Positions 1-8,807 of a DNA stretch of 64,000 nt are shown here, in pieces. The first letter of the stretch is position 1. Every line of letters starts with the position of its first letter. Origin of the DNA: Pelagovum pacificum (GTDB lineage: Bacteria; Pseudomonadota; Alphaproteobacteria; Rhodobacterales; Rhodobacteraceae). The stretch spans positions 992,001-1,056,000 of the forward strand of contig NZ_CP065915.1 of the NCBI RefSeq assembly GCF_016134045.1, written 5' to 3'. The position numbers and the translations under genes are program-made. The notes under the pieces are model-generated. The model was given only the letters and a program-made list of their open reading frames with translations. It was not told the DNA's origin and searched no databases.

Positions 1-2
1 TC

Positions 3-1454
3 GCGGTGTCGCGGGCCAGCGGCTTCGAGGACGCGAAGATCTTGCGGGTCAGCACGCCGATGATTTCGGGCACCTGCAGGATCACCCGGTCGTTCAATCG
101 TGGCGATCGGCGGTTCTACCACGTGCCCTGTCCGCATTGCGGGCACGAGGCTCCGCTGACCTGGGAGAACTTCCGCCGCAACCTCGATCCCGAGCGGCTC
201 GCGGCGGCGCACTTCACGTGCGATGCCTGCGGTTGCGTGATCGGGCACGCCGACAAGGAACGGATAGTCGCCGCAGGCCGGTGGGTCGCACACAATGCAG
301 CCGGTGATCACCCATCGTTCCATCTGTGGCGCGCCTACGCGCCGCAGCGGGACTGGGCCTCGATCGCGCACGAGTATGCGCAGGTCATGGGCTGGTCGCG
401 GCTCGAGGTGACGGCCGAGACCGAGGCTGGGCTCGCGACGGCCGTCGAGGCCGAGACCGAGCAGACGTTCTGGAACGATGTGCTCGGGCTGCCTTACGAG
501 CAGGCGAGCAAGGGGCCGGACTGGGAGGCGCTGCGCGATCGGGTCGAGAACGCCGATCCGGCCGACCAACGACCGCGCGGCATTGTGCCATCGCGGGGCG
601 TGATCCTGACCTGCGGCGTCGACTGCCAGGCGGACCGGATCGAGCTGCACGTCGTCGCCTTCGGCGAGCAGTACCGGCGCTGGACGGTCGATTACGTCGT
701 GATCCCGCATCATATCGGTGATGACGAGGGCAGGGCGGCGCTCGATGCGTACCTGAAGGCGACGTGGCGGACGGAGAAGGGGCTTCGGCTACCGCTCGAC
801 ATGCTGGCGATCGATGGCGGCACATACACCGAGGACGTCTGGTCCTGGGCGAAACGCCACCCCTGGAACCGGGTGATCATCGTGAAGGGCTCGTCGTCGC
901 AGACCGGCCCTATCCTGACGCCGCAGAAGTTCGAGCGGCGGGCAGACGGCAAGGCGAAGCGCCGGCAGAAACGGGCGTTCATGCTGAACGTCAGCCAGCT
1001 GAAGGCCGACTTCTACACGTGGCTCGCCAAGGACGATCCGCTCGAGCGCGGCTTCGTCGCCTTCCCGGTCGGGCTCGGCGACGAGTACTTCCGACAGATC
1101 ACCTCGGAGGTCCGGGTGATCAAGCGCAGCCGGGCCGGGGTCGCGACGAGCCAGTGGGACCTGGTCGAGCCGACCCGGCGCAACGAGGGCCTCGACACGA
1201 TGAACTATGCCGAGGCCGCGGCGCGCCGGAAGGGCTGGACCTCGAACACGGCCGACCAGTGGGCCGTGCTCGAGGCGCAGCGCGCGGCCGAGCCACAAGA
1301 TGCACAGGCCGACCTGTTCGACGCTGCCGTCCCGGCCGCGCCGGCGGTCGCGCCGACCCCGACACGACCGGCGCAGCCGACCGCGGCCGAGGCCAAACCC
1401 GATCAACCCGCCGACGACGGCACATGGATACCGACGAGGAGCGACTGGATATGA
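3..1454 (+). CDS. Phage terminase large subunit, GpA family (5' partial)
   Basis: The frame is open to the left window edge, so this is the C-terminal ~480 residues of a lambda gpA-type terminase, the motor and nuclease that packages DNA into the prohead. The ATPase Walker motifs lie outside the window. What is visible begins in the segment just after the ATPase core (KILRVSTP), followed by a CPHCG...CDACG zinc-finger pair typical of GpA proteins (about residues 42 to 76) and the RNase H-like nuclease domain with acidic motifs CGVDCQADR and AIDGGTYTEDVW. The C-terminal 50 residues are Ala/Pro-rich and look like a linker. The stop overlaps the next start (ATGA). The family assignment is secure; the true start is not visible. 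Confidence 0.93.
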   Translation, partial: AVSRASGFEDAKILRVSTPMISGTCRITRSFNRGDRRFYHVPCPHCGHEAPLTWENFRRNLDPERLAAAHFTCDACGCVIGHADKERIVAAGRWVAHNAAGDHPSFHLWRAYAPQRDWASIAHEYAQVMGWSRLEVTAETEAGLATAVEAETEQTFWNDVLGLPYEQASKGPDWEALRDRVENADPADQRPRGIVPSRGVILTCGVDCQADRIELHVVAFGEQYRRWTVDYVVIPHHIGDDEGRAALDAYLKATWRTEKGLRLPLDMLAIDGGTYTEDVWSWAKRHPWNRVIIVKGSSSQTGPILTPQKFERRADGKAKRRQKRAFMLNVSQLKADFYTWLAKDDPLERGFVAFPVGLGDEYFRQITSEVRVIKRSRAGVATSQWDLVEPTRRNEGLDTMNYAEAAARRKGWTSNTADQWAVLEAQRAAEPQDAQADLFDAAVPAAPAVAPTPTRPAQPTAAEAKPDQPADDGTWIPTRSDWI

Positions 1455-1657
1455 GCAGTTTCAGCCAGGCTCAGCTCGACGCGCTGAACGCGGCGATCGC
1501 CATCGGTGCGACCCGGGTGACCGTCGACGGCAACACGACCGAGTACCGGAGCCTCGACGAGATGTTCCGAGTCCGCGCGAAGATGCAGCAGGAGCTGGCC
1601 GACGCAGCCAGCGCGCGACCCACGCACATCCAGCCCCGGTTCGAGCGGCCCCTCTGA
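1451..1657 (+). CDS. gpW-like head-to-tail joining protein
   Basis: This gene encodes 68 residues, the same length as lambda gpW, and sits between terminase and portal exactly as W does in lambda. It starts at the ATG inside the terminase stop (ATGA) and ends in a TGATG overlap with the portal gene. The sequence has an N-terminal helix, a short hairpin segment (ATRVTVDGNTTEYRS) and a second helix (LDEMFRVRAKMQQEL), which matches the gpW alpha-beta-alpha layout. By homology it would stabilise packaged heads and form part of the connector. The call rests on size, order and secondary-structure pattern. Confidence 0.82.
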   Translation: MSSFSQAQLDALNAAIAIGATRVTVDGNTTEYRSLDEMFRVRAKMQQELADAASARPTHIQPRFERPL

Positions 1658-3138
1658 TGTCGACGATAGATCGGATCATCGGCCACCTCGCCCCGGGGAT
1701 GGCCCGTCGCCGCATGCAGAACCGTCTCGCCCTGGAGACCGTCACGGCGCATTACGAGGCAGCCCGCGCGGGGCAGACCCGAGGCACGGCCTGGCGGCCG
1801 AACCGGAGCGACGCCGACGGCGCGGCGCGTGGCGGTCGCGACCGGTTGCGAGCGATCGCGCGGGACATGCTGCGCAACTCGCCACTGGCCACGCGGGCGC
1901 AGGCGGTGATCGCGAACAACGTGATCGGCGACGGGATCATCCCAAAGGTCGCCAGCGATGACGAGGCCGCACGCCTCGAGCTGCAGCAGCTGGTCGAGCA
2001 GCACCTCGACACGGTCGCGATCGACGCCGACGGGCGGCAGAACCTCTACGGGCTGCAGCGTCTGGCGATGCAGACGATCGTGGAATCCGGCGAAGTGCTG
2101 ATCCGCCGCCGGCGTCGGCTGCGGCGGGACGGTCTGCCCTTGCCGTTCCAGGTGCAGGTCCTGGAGCCCGACTTCCTGGACGTGACCCGCGACGGCACGA
2201 CGGACGATGGCCACGTGATCCGCGACGGGATCGAGTACGACCGGGTCGGCCGGCGTGTCGCCTATCACCTCTACAGCGAGCATCCGGGTGCGCTTGGCTG
2301 GCGCAGCCTGCGGCAGGAGAGCCGGCGGGTCGAGGCGTCGGAGGTTCTGCACATCTACCGGCAGGACCGGCCGGGGCAGATGCGCGGCGTGAGCTGGTTC
2401 GCGCCTGTCGCGCTCTCGATGCAGGACCTGATCGATCACCAGGACGCGCAGCTGATGCGCCAGAAGATCGCGGCCTGTTTCGCGGCGTTCCGAACCAACA
2501 TTGAAGACGACGAGAGTGATTGGAAGGACCCGGGCGGTCTGTCGACCCTGTCGCCGGGGCGGATCCAGCAGCTCGCGCCGGGTGAGGACATCAAGTTTGC
2601 CTCGCCTCCGGGCGTCGAGGGCTATGACGAGTTCACGCGGGCGGTCCTGCGCATGGTCGCGAGCGGCCTCGGCATCACCTATGAGGCGCTCAGCGGCGAT
2701 CTCTCAAAGGTCAACTTCAGCTCGGCCCGGATGGGGCGGCTGGAGATGGATCGCAACGTGTCGTCCTGGCAGTGGCTGTTGATGATCCCGCAGATGATGC
2801 AGCCGATCGGTGCCTGGACGCTCGAGGCGTGGGGCCTGGTCCGCCCGCGTCCCGCCGGCGCGCCCGTCGCGCTCGGCTGGGTCCCGCCGCGTCGGACCAT
2901 CGTCGATCCCGACCGCGAGCTCCGGGCGATGCGCGACGGCGTGCGCTCGGGCTTCTGGTCCCGCTCTCACGCGATCCGCGAGCTTGGTTACGACCCCGAG
3001 CGGGTCCTCGAGGAACATAGGACCGACGCTCAGGCGGCCGATGCGGCCCAGCTCGTCTTCGACTCAGACCCGCGGCGCGTGGCGTTGTCGGGCGTCCTGC
3101 AATCCGGCGCGCCGGCGCTGCCATCCGACGAGGACTGA
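1657..3138 (+). CDS. Phage portal protein, lambda gpB family
   Basis: This 493-residue protein is the length of a lambda-family portal, the dodecameric ring at the capsid vertex through which DNA passes. Recognisable stretches include the N-terminal NSPLATRAQAVIANNVIGDG region, an EVLHIYRQDRPGQMRGVSWF segment and the FSSARMGRLEMDR stretch near residue 350, all typical of the lambda portal family. The ATG overlaps the upstream stop (TGATG), so translation is probably coupled. A longer reading from upstream in the same frame runs through the terminase 3' region and is not supported. The C-terminal end is acidic. Confidence 0.95.
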   Translation: MSTIDRIIGHLAPGMARRRMQNRLALETVTAHYEAARAGQTRGTAWRPNRSDADGAARGGRDRLRAIARDMLRNSPLATRAQAVIANNVIGDGIIPKVASDDEAARLELQQLVEQHLDTVAIDADGRQNLYGLQRLAMQTIVESGEVLIRRRRRLRRDGLPLPFQVQVLEPDFLDVTRDGTTDDGHVIRDGIEYDRVGRRVAYHLYSEHPGALGWRSLRQESRRVEASEVLHIYRQDRPGQMRGVSWFAPVALSMQDLIDHQDAQLMRQKIAACFAAFRTNIEDDESDWKDPGGLSTLSPGRIQQLAPGEDIKFASPPGVEGYDEFTRAVLRMVASGLGITYEALSGDLSKVNFSSARMGRLEMDRNVSSWQWLLMIPQMMQPIGAWTLEAWGLVRPRPAGAPVALGWVPPRRTIVDPDRELRAMRDGVRSGFWSRSHAIRELGYDPERVLEEHRTDAQAADAAQLVFDSDPRRVALSGVLQSGAPALPSDED

Positions 3139-3141
3139 TCC

Positions 3142-5211
3142 ATGCCCGACAACGAACTCCTGCTCTACGGCACCGTGGGGGACACCTTCTGGGAAGAAGA
3201 TTACTTCACCGCGGCGCAGGTTCGCGGCCAGCTCGCGGTCATGTCAGGCCCGATCACGGTTCGGATCAACTCCGGGGGCGGCATCGCGAGCGAAGGGCAG
3301 GCGATCTACACGATGCTCGTCGACTATCCCGGCGAGGTGCATGTCGTGGTCGACGGGATCGCGCTGAGCTCGGCGAGCCTGATCGCGATGGCGGGCGACC
3401 GGATCACGATGCGGCTCGGGTCCTGGATGCTGATCCACGACCCCGCGCAAATGTTCACGGATGGCCGCGGCACAGAGGACGATCATCGCACCTCGGCGGA
3501 ACACCTCCGGATCATCGCCGACGCCTATGCCGACGTCTACGCCCGTCGTACCGGCCAGACGCGCGAGAGGGTCCGCGAGCTGATGCAGGCCGAGACCGTG
3601 CTGAACGGCGAGATGGCCGTCGAGCTCGGCTTCGCCGATGATCGCGACGAGGAGACGCCGGCGGTGACCGCCGCGGTCTTCGACTTCCGCATGTATCGCA
3701 ACGCGCCGCGCGAGCTTCGCGAGGCAGCAGAGGCTCTGGGCCCCGCCCCGAGCAGAACGGCCGTTCTGGCCATGGTCGCGGGCGAGCCCCGCCAGAAGAA
3801 GGACCCGCAGATGACGCAGAATCCCGAAGGGGCCACGGCCACCGCGCCCAAGCCCGCAACCTCGCCGGCCCCGCCGGCCAATCCGACGCCGCCGGTGGCG
3901 GACGGCGCAACCGTGACGATGAGCGCCGACGATGCGGTCCGCGCCGAGCGCACCCGCACCCGGCAGATCATGCAGGCCTGCCGCCAGGCCGGCCTCGAGA
4001 TGTCGGTCGCGGATCAGCACATCGCGTCCGGCACCTCGCTCGAGGCCGCGCTCGACGACATCACCGCGAAGTGGCAGGAGAAAGGCGACACCGATGCGCC
4101 GATGACCGGCGCGCCGGTTGCGCATGTCGGCATGGAATCCCGCGAGAAGTTCGTCATGGGCGCGACGAAGGCGCTGATGGCGAAGGCACGGCTCGAGGGC
4201 GGGGAACGCAACGAGTTCTCCTCGCTGACCCTGTCGGAGATGGCGCGCGAGTCGATCGAGATGGCAGGCGAGCGGGTCACCTCGCGCGACCGTCGCGAGA
4301 TGGTCGGTCGGGCTCTGACCATGGCCGGCATGCACACCACGTCGGACTTCGCCAACATCCTCGCCGACGTCGCCTCGAAAGCGGCGTTGCAAGGCTGGAA
4401 CGAGGCGGAGGAGACCTATCCGCTCTGGACCCGGGCGGGCTCGCTCAGCGACTTCAAGCCCTCAAAGCGGGTCGGCCTCGGTCTCGTCTCAGCGCTCGAG
4501 AAGATCGGCGAGACGGGCGAGTACAAGTACGGCACCGTCGGCGATCGCGGCGAGGAGATCGTGCTCGGCACCTACGGCAAGATCATCGCGATCACCCGCC
4601 AGGCCATCATCAACGACGACCTGATGATGCTCGGCGACCTGCCGCGCCGGATGGGGCGTGCCGCGCGCCGGACGGTCGGCAACCTGGTCTACGCAGTGCT
4701 CACGACAAATCCCAATATGTCGGACGGCAAGGCGCTGTTCCACGCCGATCACAACAACCTCGGCTCGGCCGGGGCTCCGTCCGTCAGCACGCTCGGCGCG
4801 GCTCGCGCGGCGATGCGCACCCAGAAGGACCCGGGCGATCCCAAGGCGACGCTGAACATCTCGCCGCGCTACATGCTGGTCCCGGCGACGCTCGAGACCG
4901 CGACCCGGCAGCTGCTGACCTCGACCGTCGACCCGACGTCGCAGAAGGGGCACGCGACCAACCCGGTCAACGGCATGGCCGAGCTGATCGTCGACGGCCG
5001 TCTCGACGCCGCCTCGACCACGGCCTGGTATCTCGCGGCCGACCCGAGCGCCTACGACACGATCGAAGTGGCCTACCTCGATGGGAATGACACGCCCTAC
5101 CTCGAGGAAAAGACCGGCTGGACGGTCGATGGTGTCGAGCTGAAGGTCCGGATGGACGCCGGCGTCGCGCCGCTCGCCTACCAGACCCTCTACAAGAACC
5201 CCGGCCAGTAA
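3142..5211 (+). CDS. Prohead protease / major capsid protein fusion
   Basis: This 689-residue protein has two modules. Residues 1 to about 200 are a ClpP/S49-like prohead protease. The SGGG oxyanion region is at residues 44 to 47, the probable nucleophile is Ser76 in GIALSSAS and the catalytic His is His99 in MLIHDP, a spacing close to that of ClpP. Residues 220 to 310 are a Pro/Ala-rich linker followed by a helical, scaffold-like stretch. Residues 320 to 689 are an HK97-fold major capsid protein of the Mu gpT-like type with the signature LFHADHNNL. The protease presumably cuts itself away from the capsid subunit during maturation. Such fusions are known in prophages. An internal Met near residue 223 could allow separate capsid synthesis, but no good ribosome site was seen. 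Confidence 0.9.
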   Translation: MPDNELLLYGTVGDTFWEEDYFTAAQVRGQLAVMSGPITVRINSGGGIASEGQAIYTMLVDYPGEVHVVVDGIALSSASLIAMAGDRITMRLGSWMLIHDPAQMFTDGRGTEDDHRTSAEHLRIIADAYADVYARRTGQTRERVRELMQAETVLNGEMAVELGFADDRDEETPAVTAAVFDFRMYRNAPRELREAAEALGPAPSRTAVLAMVAGEPRQKKDPQMTQNPEGATATAPKPATSPAPPANPTPPVADGATVTMSADDAVRAERTRTRQIMQACRQAGLEMSVADQHIASGTSLEAALDDITAKWQEKGDTDAPMTGAPVAHVGMESREKFVMGATKALMAKARLEGGERNEFSSLTLSEMARESIEMAGERVTSRDRREMVGRALTMAGMHTTSDFANILADVASKAALQGWNEAEETYPLWTRAGSLSDFKPSKRVGLGLVSALEKIGETGEYKYGTVGDRGEEIVLGTYGKIIAITRQAIINDDLMMLGDLPRRMGRAARRTVGNLVYAVLTTNPNMSDGKALFHADHNNLGSAGAPSVSTLGAARAAMRTQKDPGDPKATLNISPRYMLVPATLETATRQLLTSTVDPTSQKGHATNPVNGMAELIVDGRLDAASTTAWYLAADPSAYDTIEVAYLDGNDTPYLEEKTGWTVDGVELKVRMDAGVAPLAYQTLYKNPGQ

Positions 5212-5293
5212 GCCGCGCTGATCAAATGGCGCGCGGATCAGACCCGCGCGCTGGTTCCACATTCCATCTTACATCTCGAACGGGAGTACCCCG

Positions 5294-5635
5294 ATGAAGA
5301 ACTACGTTCAGCCCGGCGTGAACCTCACGCTGGCCGCCCCCTACGACGTCGCCTCGGGCGCCGGCGTGCTCGTCGGCTCGATCTTCGGCGTTGCGGCACT
5401 CACTGCCGACTCCGGCGACGATGTCACCATCGTCACCGAGGGCGTCTTCGATCTCGCCAAGGTCTCCGCACAAGCCTGGACGGTCGGCGCGCGCATCTTC
5501 TGGGACGACAGCACGAAGCTGGCGACCACCACGGCGGCGAGCGGCGCCAACAAGCTGATCGGCGTCGCCACGGCCGCGGCCGCCAACCCGTCCGACACCG
5601 GGCAGGTCCGCCTGTCGGCCGCCTTCACGCTCTGA
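5294..5635 (+). CDS. Capsid decoration protein, DUF2190 family
   Basis: This 113-residue protein directly follows the capsid gene, where lambda has gpD. Its sequence (N-terminal NYVQPGVNLTL, a central VLVGSIFGVA, then DDVTIVTEGVFDLAK) matches the DUF2190 family, whose members bind the outside of HK97-fold capsids as cement or decoration proteins. It is beta-rich with many Ala, Thr and Val residues and has no signal peptide. The start is preceded by a GGGAG ribosome site. Function is inferred from family and position. Confidence 0.85.
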   Translation: MKNYVQPGVNLTLAAPYDVASGAGVLVGSIFGVAALTADSGDDVTIVTEGVFDLAKVSAQAWTVGARIFWDDSTKLATTTAASGANKLIGVATAAAANPSDTGQVRLSAAFTL

Positions 5636-5643
5636 CGGCGCCG

Positions 5644-5964
5644 ATGTCCGCCTTCTCGGTCGCGGTGAACACGATGTTCACCGGGCCGCATCATGCCGAG
5701 TCCGCGACCTACACGCCGCAGGTCGGGGACCCGGTTGCCTGTCGCGTGATCCGGCGCGCGCCGACCGAGGACTTCGGGATCGGCCGAGGCCGCGTCTCGG
5801 TGGCCGGCGTCACTTTCCTCGTCCGCAAAAGCGAAGTGGCAAGCCCACGCGCCGGGGACGTCATCACCGCCGCTGGCGAGCAGCGCACCGTCGACGGCAG
5901 TCCCGAGCTCGATCCGAAGGGTCTCATCTGGACGATCGACACGCGGCCTGGCCCAACCTCCTAA
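5644..5964 (+). CDS. Head completion / head-tail attachment protein candidate (gpFII-like)
   Basis: This gene encodes 106 residues just downstream of the decoration protein, a slot occupied in lambda-like phages by head-tail attachment proteins. The C-terminal half (DVITAAGEQRTVDGSPELDPKG) is short and beta-rich, as in gpFII-type proteins that join the connector to the tail. No catalytic motif is seen. It starts 8 bases after the decoration gene stop. The role is inferred mainly from gene order. Confidence 0.65.
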   Translation: MSAFSVAVNTMFTGPHHAESATYTPQVGDPVACRVIRRAPTEDFGIGRGRVSVAGVTFLVRKSEVASPRAGDVITAAGEQRTVDGSPELDPKGLIWTIDTRPGPTS

Positions 5965-5974
5965 GGAGAGTGCG

Positions 5975-6265
5975 ATGAAGAAGATCCGTATCACGGCGAA
6001 AGACGGCGCGACGATCACCGGCCCGGTCACGCTGAAACTGACCGGTCCGCAGCACCTCGCACACACCGACGTGCTCGGGGCCCGCTGGCGTCGAGCCGGG
6101 CTGTTCGACCTGCTCGAGGGCGAGGCGGTCACCTTCGCGCGCGGTGAGGTCCTCGCGCTCGAGCCCGTCGAGGCCGTCGATCGCGCCGCTGCCGACCCGA
6201 TCGGGTGGGAGTGGCCGGTGAAGAAAGTCGAGCCGAAGACGGCAAAGGCCGCGCCGGACGAATGA
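5975..6265 (+). CDS. Hypothetical phage neck-region protein
   Basis: This gene encodes a 96-residue protein with a beta-rich N-terminal half (KKIRITAKDGATITGPVTLKL) and a charged, Lys/Glu/Ala-rich tail. A good AAGGAG ribosome site precedes the ATG. The stop overlaps the next start (ATGA), so it is translated with the neck genes. I do not recognise a family. Its place between the head-completion and tail-completion genes suggests a minor virion or assembly protein. Confidence 0.7.
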   Translation: MKKIRITAKDGATITGPVTLKLTGPQHLAHTDVLGARWRRAGLFDLLEGEAVTFARGEVLALEPVEAVDRAAADPIGWEWPVKKVEPKTAKAAPDE

Positions 6266-6903
6266 TCCGCGTCGAGACGCCGACCCGCGCGATCGACGCG
6301 GGGCTCAAGTACAATTTCGAGCTCTTCGAGCGGGGTGTGACCGACGCGGTCGGGATCGCCGAGGAGGAGCTCAAGCAGCGGTGGCGCAGCCAGGTGCGCC
6401 GCGCAGGCCTCGGCAACCGCCTCGCCAACTCGATCCGTGGGGCCGCCTATCCGACGAGCACGGTCTCGGCCAACGCAAAGGCCCTCGTGTGGACCCGCGC
6501 CCCGAAGCTGATCGCGGCGCATGAGCAGGGGGCGCTGATCCGCGCGCGCCGGCGTCGCTACCTCGCGATCCCGACGGACGCGGCCGGGACCGGTCGCGGT
6601 GGGGGACGGATCACGCCGGCCGCCTGGGAGCAGCGGAGCGGTATCGAACTCCGACCGATCAAGCTCCGGCGCGGTGGCGTCCTGCTGGTCGCGGACGATG
6701 TCCGGATCAACAGCCGCGGGGCTGCGACGCAGAAGCGGGGCCGCCGTCGTCGCGATGGCATTCTGACCGGCGCACAGAGTGCCGTGATCTTCATCCTGAT
6801 CCCGCAGGCGAAGCTGCCCAAGCGGCTCAACCTGCAGGACGACGCCCGGGCCGTCGCGGCGGCGCTGCCGTCGCTGATCGCAGCCTATACCGGAGCACGC
6901 TGA
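6262..6903 (+). CDS. Tail completion / minor tail protein candidate (gpZ-position)
   Basis: I chose the ATG at 6262, which overlaps the previous stop as ATGA and gives 213 residues. An earlier in-frame start would add 19 residues inside the upstream gene. The protein is rich in Arg and Ala, opens with a long helix (LFERGVTDAVGIAEEELKQRW) and continues with basic segments. It resembles phage proteins of the DUF6441 type by length and position; that family name is from memory and not certain. Position equals lambda Z, which completes the tail end that joins the head. Confidence 0.68.
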   Translation: MIRVETPTRAIDAGLKYNFELFERGVTDAVGIAEEELKQRWRSQVRRAGLGNRLANSIRGAAYPTSTVSANAKALVWTRAPKLIAAHEQGALIRARRRRYLAIPTDAAGTGRGGGRITPAAWEQRSGIELRPIKLRRGGVLLVADDVRINSRGAATQKRGRRRRDGILTGAQSAVIFILIPQAKLPKRLNLQDDARAVAAALPSLIAAYTGAR

Positions 6904-7331
6904 TGCCGAGCACATACGAGACGATCCTGTCTGCGCTCAAGGCCGCGCTCGAGGCTGGCACCGATGCGGTCGTGATGCGCGCCGACGACGCCCAGGAGAG
7001 CTTTGCGGTCCCGCCCGAGGGTGCCATCCTGATCGTCGAAGGCGAGCCGGGCGCCCCGGAGCTGCTGATGTCGCCGCTCAGCTATACCTACGAGCACGGC
7101 ATCGAGCTCGAACTCTACGTCACGGGCGAGAACAACATCACCGGCTTCGACGCGCTGCGCGTCGCGGTCGGCGCCGTCCTGGCGGCGGATCGCTTCCTCG
7201 GTGGCGCCGTGACCTGGCTCGACTGGGCCCCGGCGGTCCCGAACGACGACCCGATCGACGGCAATGACGCGATCCGCACGGGACTGATCCCGGTCACCGT
7301 CACCTACACCACGAGCAATCCGCTCACCTGA
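6903..7331 (+). CDS. Tail terminator protein candidate (gpU-position)
   Basis: This gene encodes 142 residues, beginning in a TGATG overlap with the preceding gene. The pattern is a first helix (TYETILSALKAALEAG), then beta strands and an acidic C-terminal half, which fits a gpU-like alpha-beta tail terminator. It lies immediately before the tail tube gene, where tail terminators sit in lambda-like phages. In Rhodobacterales prophages similar proteins often carry the misleading label acyl-CoA transferase; no such active site is visible here. Confidence 0.65.
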   Translation: MPSTYETILSALKAALEAGTDAVVMRADDAQESFAVPPEGAILIVEGEPGAPELLMSPLSYTYEHGIELELYVTGENNITGFDALRVAVGAVLAADRFLGGAVTWLDWAPAVPNDDPIDGNDAIRTGLIPVTVTYTTSNPLT

Positions 7332-7354
7332 TCCCTGAACATAGGAGAAGCCCG

Positions 7355-8305
7355 ATGGGAGAAGCACGCGGCGCGACCGCCGAGATGGCGTTCGCCTTTG
7401 AAACGACGTTCGGCACCCCGCCGGCGTCCGGTTATTTCCAGCTGCCGTTCGCCCGGTCGACCGTCGGCCCGATGAAGGGCCTCGTCCCGTCGGAGCTGCT
7501 CGGCCTCGGCCGTGATCCGCAGGCACCGACGCAGGACCTGATCGACGTCGCCGGCGACGTCGAGGTGCCGGTCGACCTCAACAACATCGGCTACTGGCTG
7601 ACCCTGCTGTTCGGCGATCCGGAAACGACTGGCTCCGATCCGTACACCCACGTCTTCACCTCAGGTGCGGCCGAGCTGCCTTCCGCAGCGCTCGAGCAGG
7701 CCTGGCCGCAGGTGCCGTTCTTCGAGATGGAGAAGGGACTGAAGGCAAACACGCTCACGATCGAGGCCCGCCGGGGGCGGGGTGCGAACCTGACTGCGAC
7801 GGTCGGACTGATGGGCAAAGGCGCCGCGACGGACACGAGCTCCGGGGCCGGCACGCCGACCGAACAGGCGCTCGAGCGGTTCGCGCACCCGCATGTCGAC
7901 ATCAAGCGCGATGCCTCGGCGATCTCGTCGATCCTGTCCTGCGGGATCAACTTCACCAACAACCTCGAGCCCCTCGATGCCATCGCCAGTGACGGCGAGG
8001 TGCCCTCGATCACTGGCGGTGTGTCGGCGGCCACCGGCACGATCGTCCAGCGGTTCGACAACACCGCGCTGATCACCCAGGCCGACGGCTTCACCTCCTG
8101 CGCCCTCGACATCTCCTGGACACTCAGCGCCAGCAAGAAGCTCTCGATCAGCCTGCCGCGCGTCTACCTCGAGCGGCCGAAGATCGAGACCACCGGGCCG
8201 AACGGCGTCGACGTCAGCTACAGCTGGACGGCCGCGCAGCAGGCGAACGGCGATCCGATGATGACCGTGACGCTCATCAACTCCATCGCCTCCTACAACG
8301 GGTAA
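7355..8305 (+). CDS. Major tail tube protein
   Basis: This 316-residue protein lies between the tail terminator candidate and the tail assembly chaperone, the normal place for the tube protein. It is beta-rich with paired hairpins, opens with GEARGATAEMAFAFETTFGTPP and has the repeated-sandwich look of Gp44-type tail tube proteins of siphoviruses. It would polymerise into the hollow tube around the tape measure. The ribosome site AGGAG lies about 8 bases before the ATG. Confidence 0.85.
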   Translation: MGEARGATAEMAFAFETTFGTPPASGYFQLPFARSTVGPMKGLVPSELLGLGRDPQAPTQDLIDVAGDVEVPVDLNNIGYWLTLLFGDPETTGSDPYTHVFTSGAAELPSAALEQAWPQVPFFEMEKGLKANTLTIEARRGRGANLTATVGLMGKGAATDTSSGAGTPTEQALERFAHPHVDIKRDASAISSILSCGINFTNNLEPLDAIASDGEVPSITGGVSAATGTIVQRFDNTALITQADGFTSCALDISWTLSASKKLSISLPRVYLERPKIETTGPNGVDVSYSWTAAQQANGDPMMTVTLINSIASYNG

Positions 8306-8309
8306 TCCC

Positions 8310-8807
8310 ATGCTGAAACTGAACCTCACGGGCCGGCCCGAGCGCATCGAGCTCGGGCACGGCGCCGTCCTGATCTGCGATCCGGTCGACTACGACATCG
8401 TCCTCGAGGTGATCCTCGAGGCGGAGGGGGCCGAGACCCTCGTCGTGCGTGGGCGCCGCCTCGGTGCGCGCGTGATCACCGGGTGGGAAGGCTTGGCCGA
8501 CCTCGGAACGGGCGAACCGCTCGAGTTCACGCCTGAGCTCGTGCCCTCGCTGTTGCGTCAGCCGGTCGTCTGGTCGGCGTTCTGGGAACAATACGCCATG
8601 CGCGCCTTCGGGATGGTTTCCGAGGGAAACGGCTCGGCGCCCTCGTCCGATGGCACTTCGGAGGGGGACGCGCCTATTGCCAAGGGTGCCGCGACCTCTT
8701 CGGTGGAACGTGCGAAGAGTGCCCCGCGCGGGTCGGGCCGCGCAACGCGGAAGGCGAAGCCCTCGGCCAGCTCGAAAGCGAAGAAGCAACCGGCGTCTGG
8801 CGCCTGA
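8310..8807 (+). CDS. Tail assembly chaperone, zero-frame product (gpG-like)
   Basis: This is the 165-residue zero-frame product of the tail chaperone locus between tube and tape measure. Residues 1 to 107 are an ordinary folded sequence. The rest, after the GGGAAAC site at 8624 to 8630, is low-complexity Ser/Ala/Lys/Gly, as expected where the other frame is the one under protein-level selection. In lambda the equivalent gpG and its frameshifted gpGT coat the tape measure and bring in tube subunits. Abundant zero-frame and rare shifted product are both expected. Confidence 0.8.
   Translation: MLKLNLTGRPERIELGHGAVLICDPVDYDIVLEVILEAEGAETLVVRGRRLGARVITGWEGLADLGTGEPLEFTPELVPSLLRQPVVWSAFWEQYAMRAFGMVSEGNGSAPSSDGTSEGDAPIAKGAATSSVERAKSAPRGSGRATRKAKPSASSKAKKQPASGA
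8624..8630 (+). other. Programmed -1 ribosomal frameshift site GGGAAAC
   Basis: The heptamer reads G GGA AAC in the zero frame of the tail chaperone gene, a canonical X XXY YYZ slip site that differs from the lambda G/GT site (GGGAAAG) only in its last base. Slipping back one base gives a frame that is open to 8995. A possible stimulator begins 5 bases downstream: 8636 to 8640 can pair with 8670 to 8674, and 8641 to 8644 with 8661 to 8664, leaving a 5-base bulge. Slip site, position and open frame are seen directly; use in vivo is inferred. Confidence 0.85.

Noticed and set aside
1207..3138. Portal protein extended upstream
   Set aside because: The extra residues are out-of-frame terminase sequence (Arg/Pro-rich); the TGATG start at 1657 gives normal portal length.
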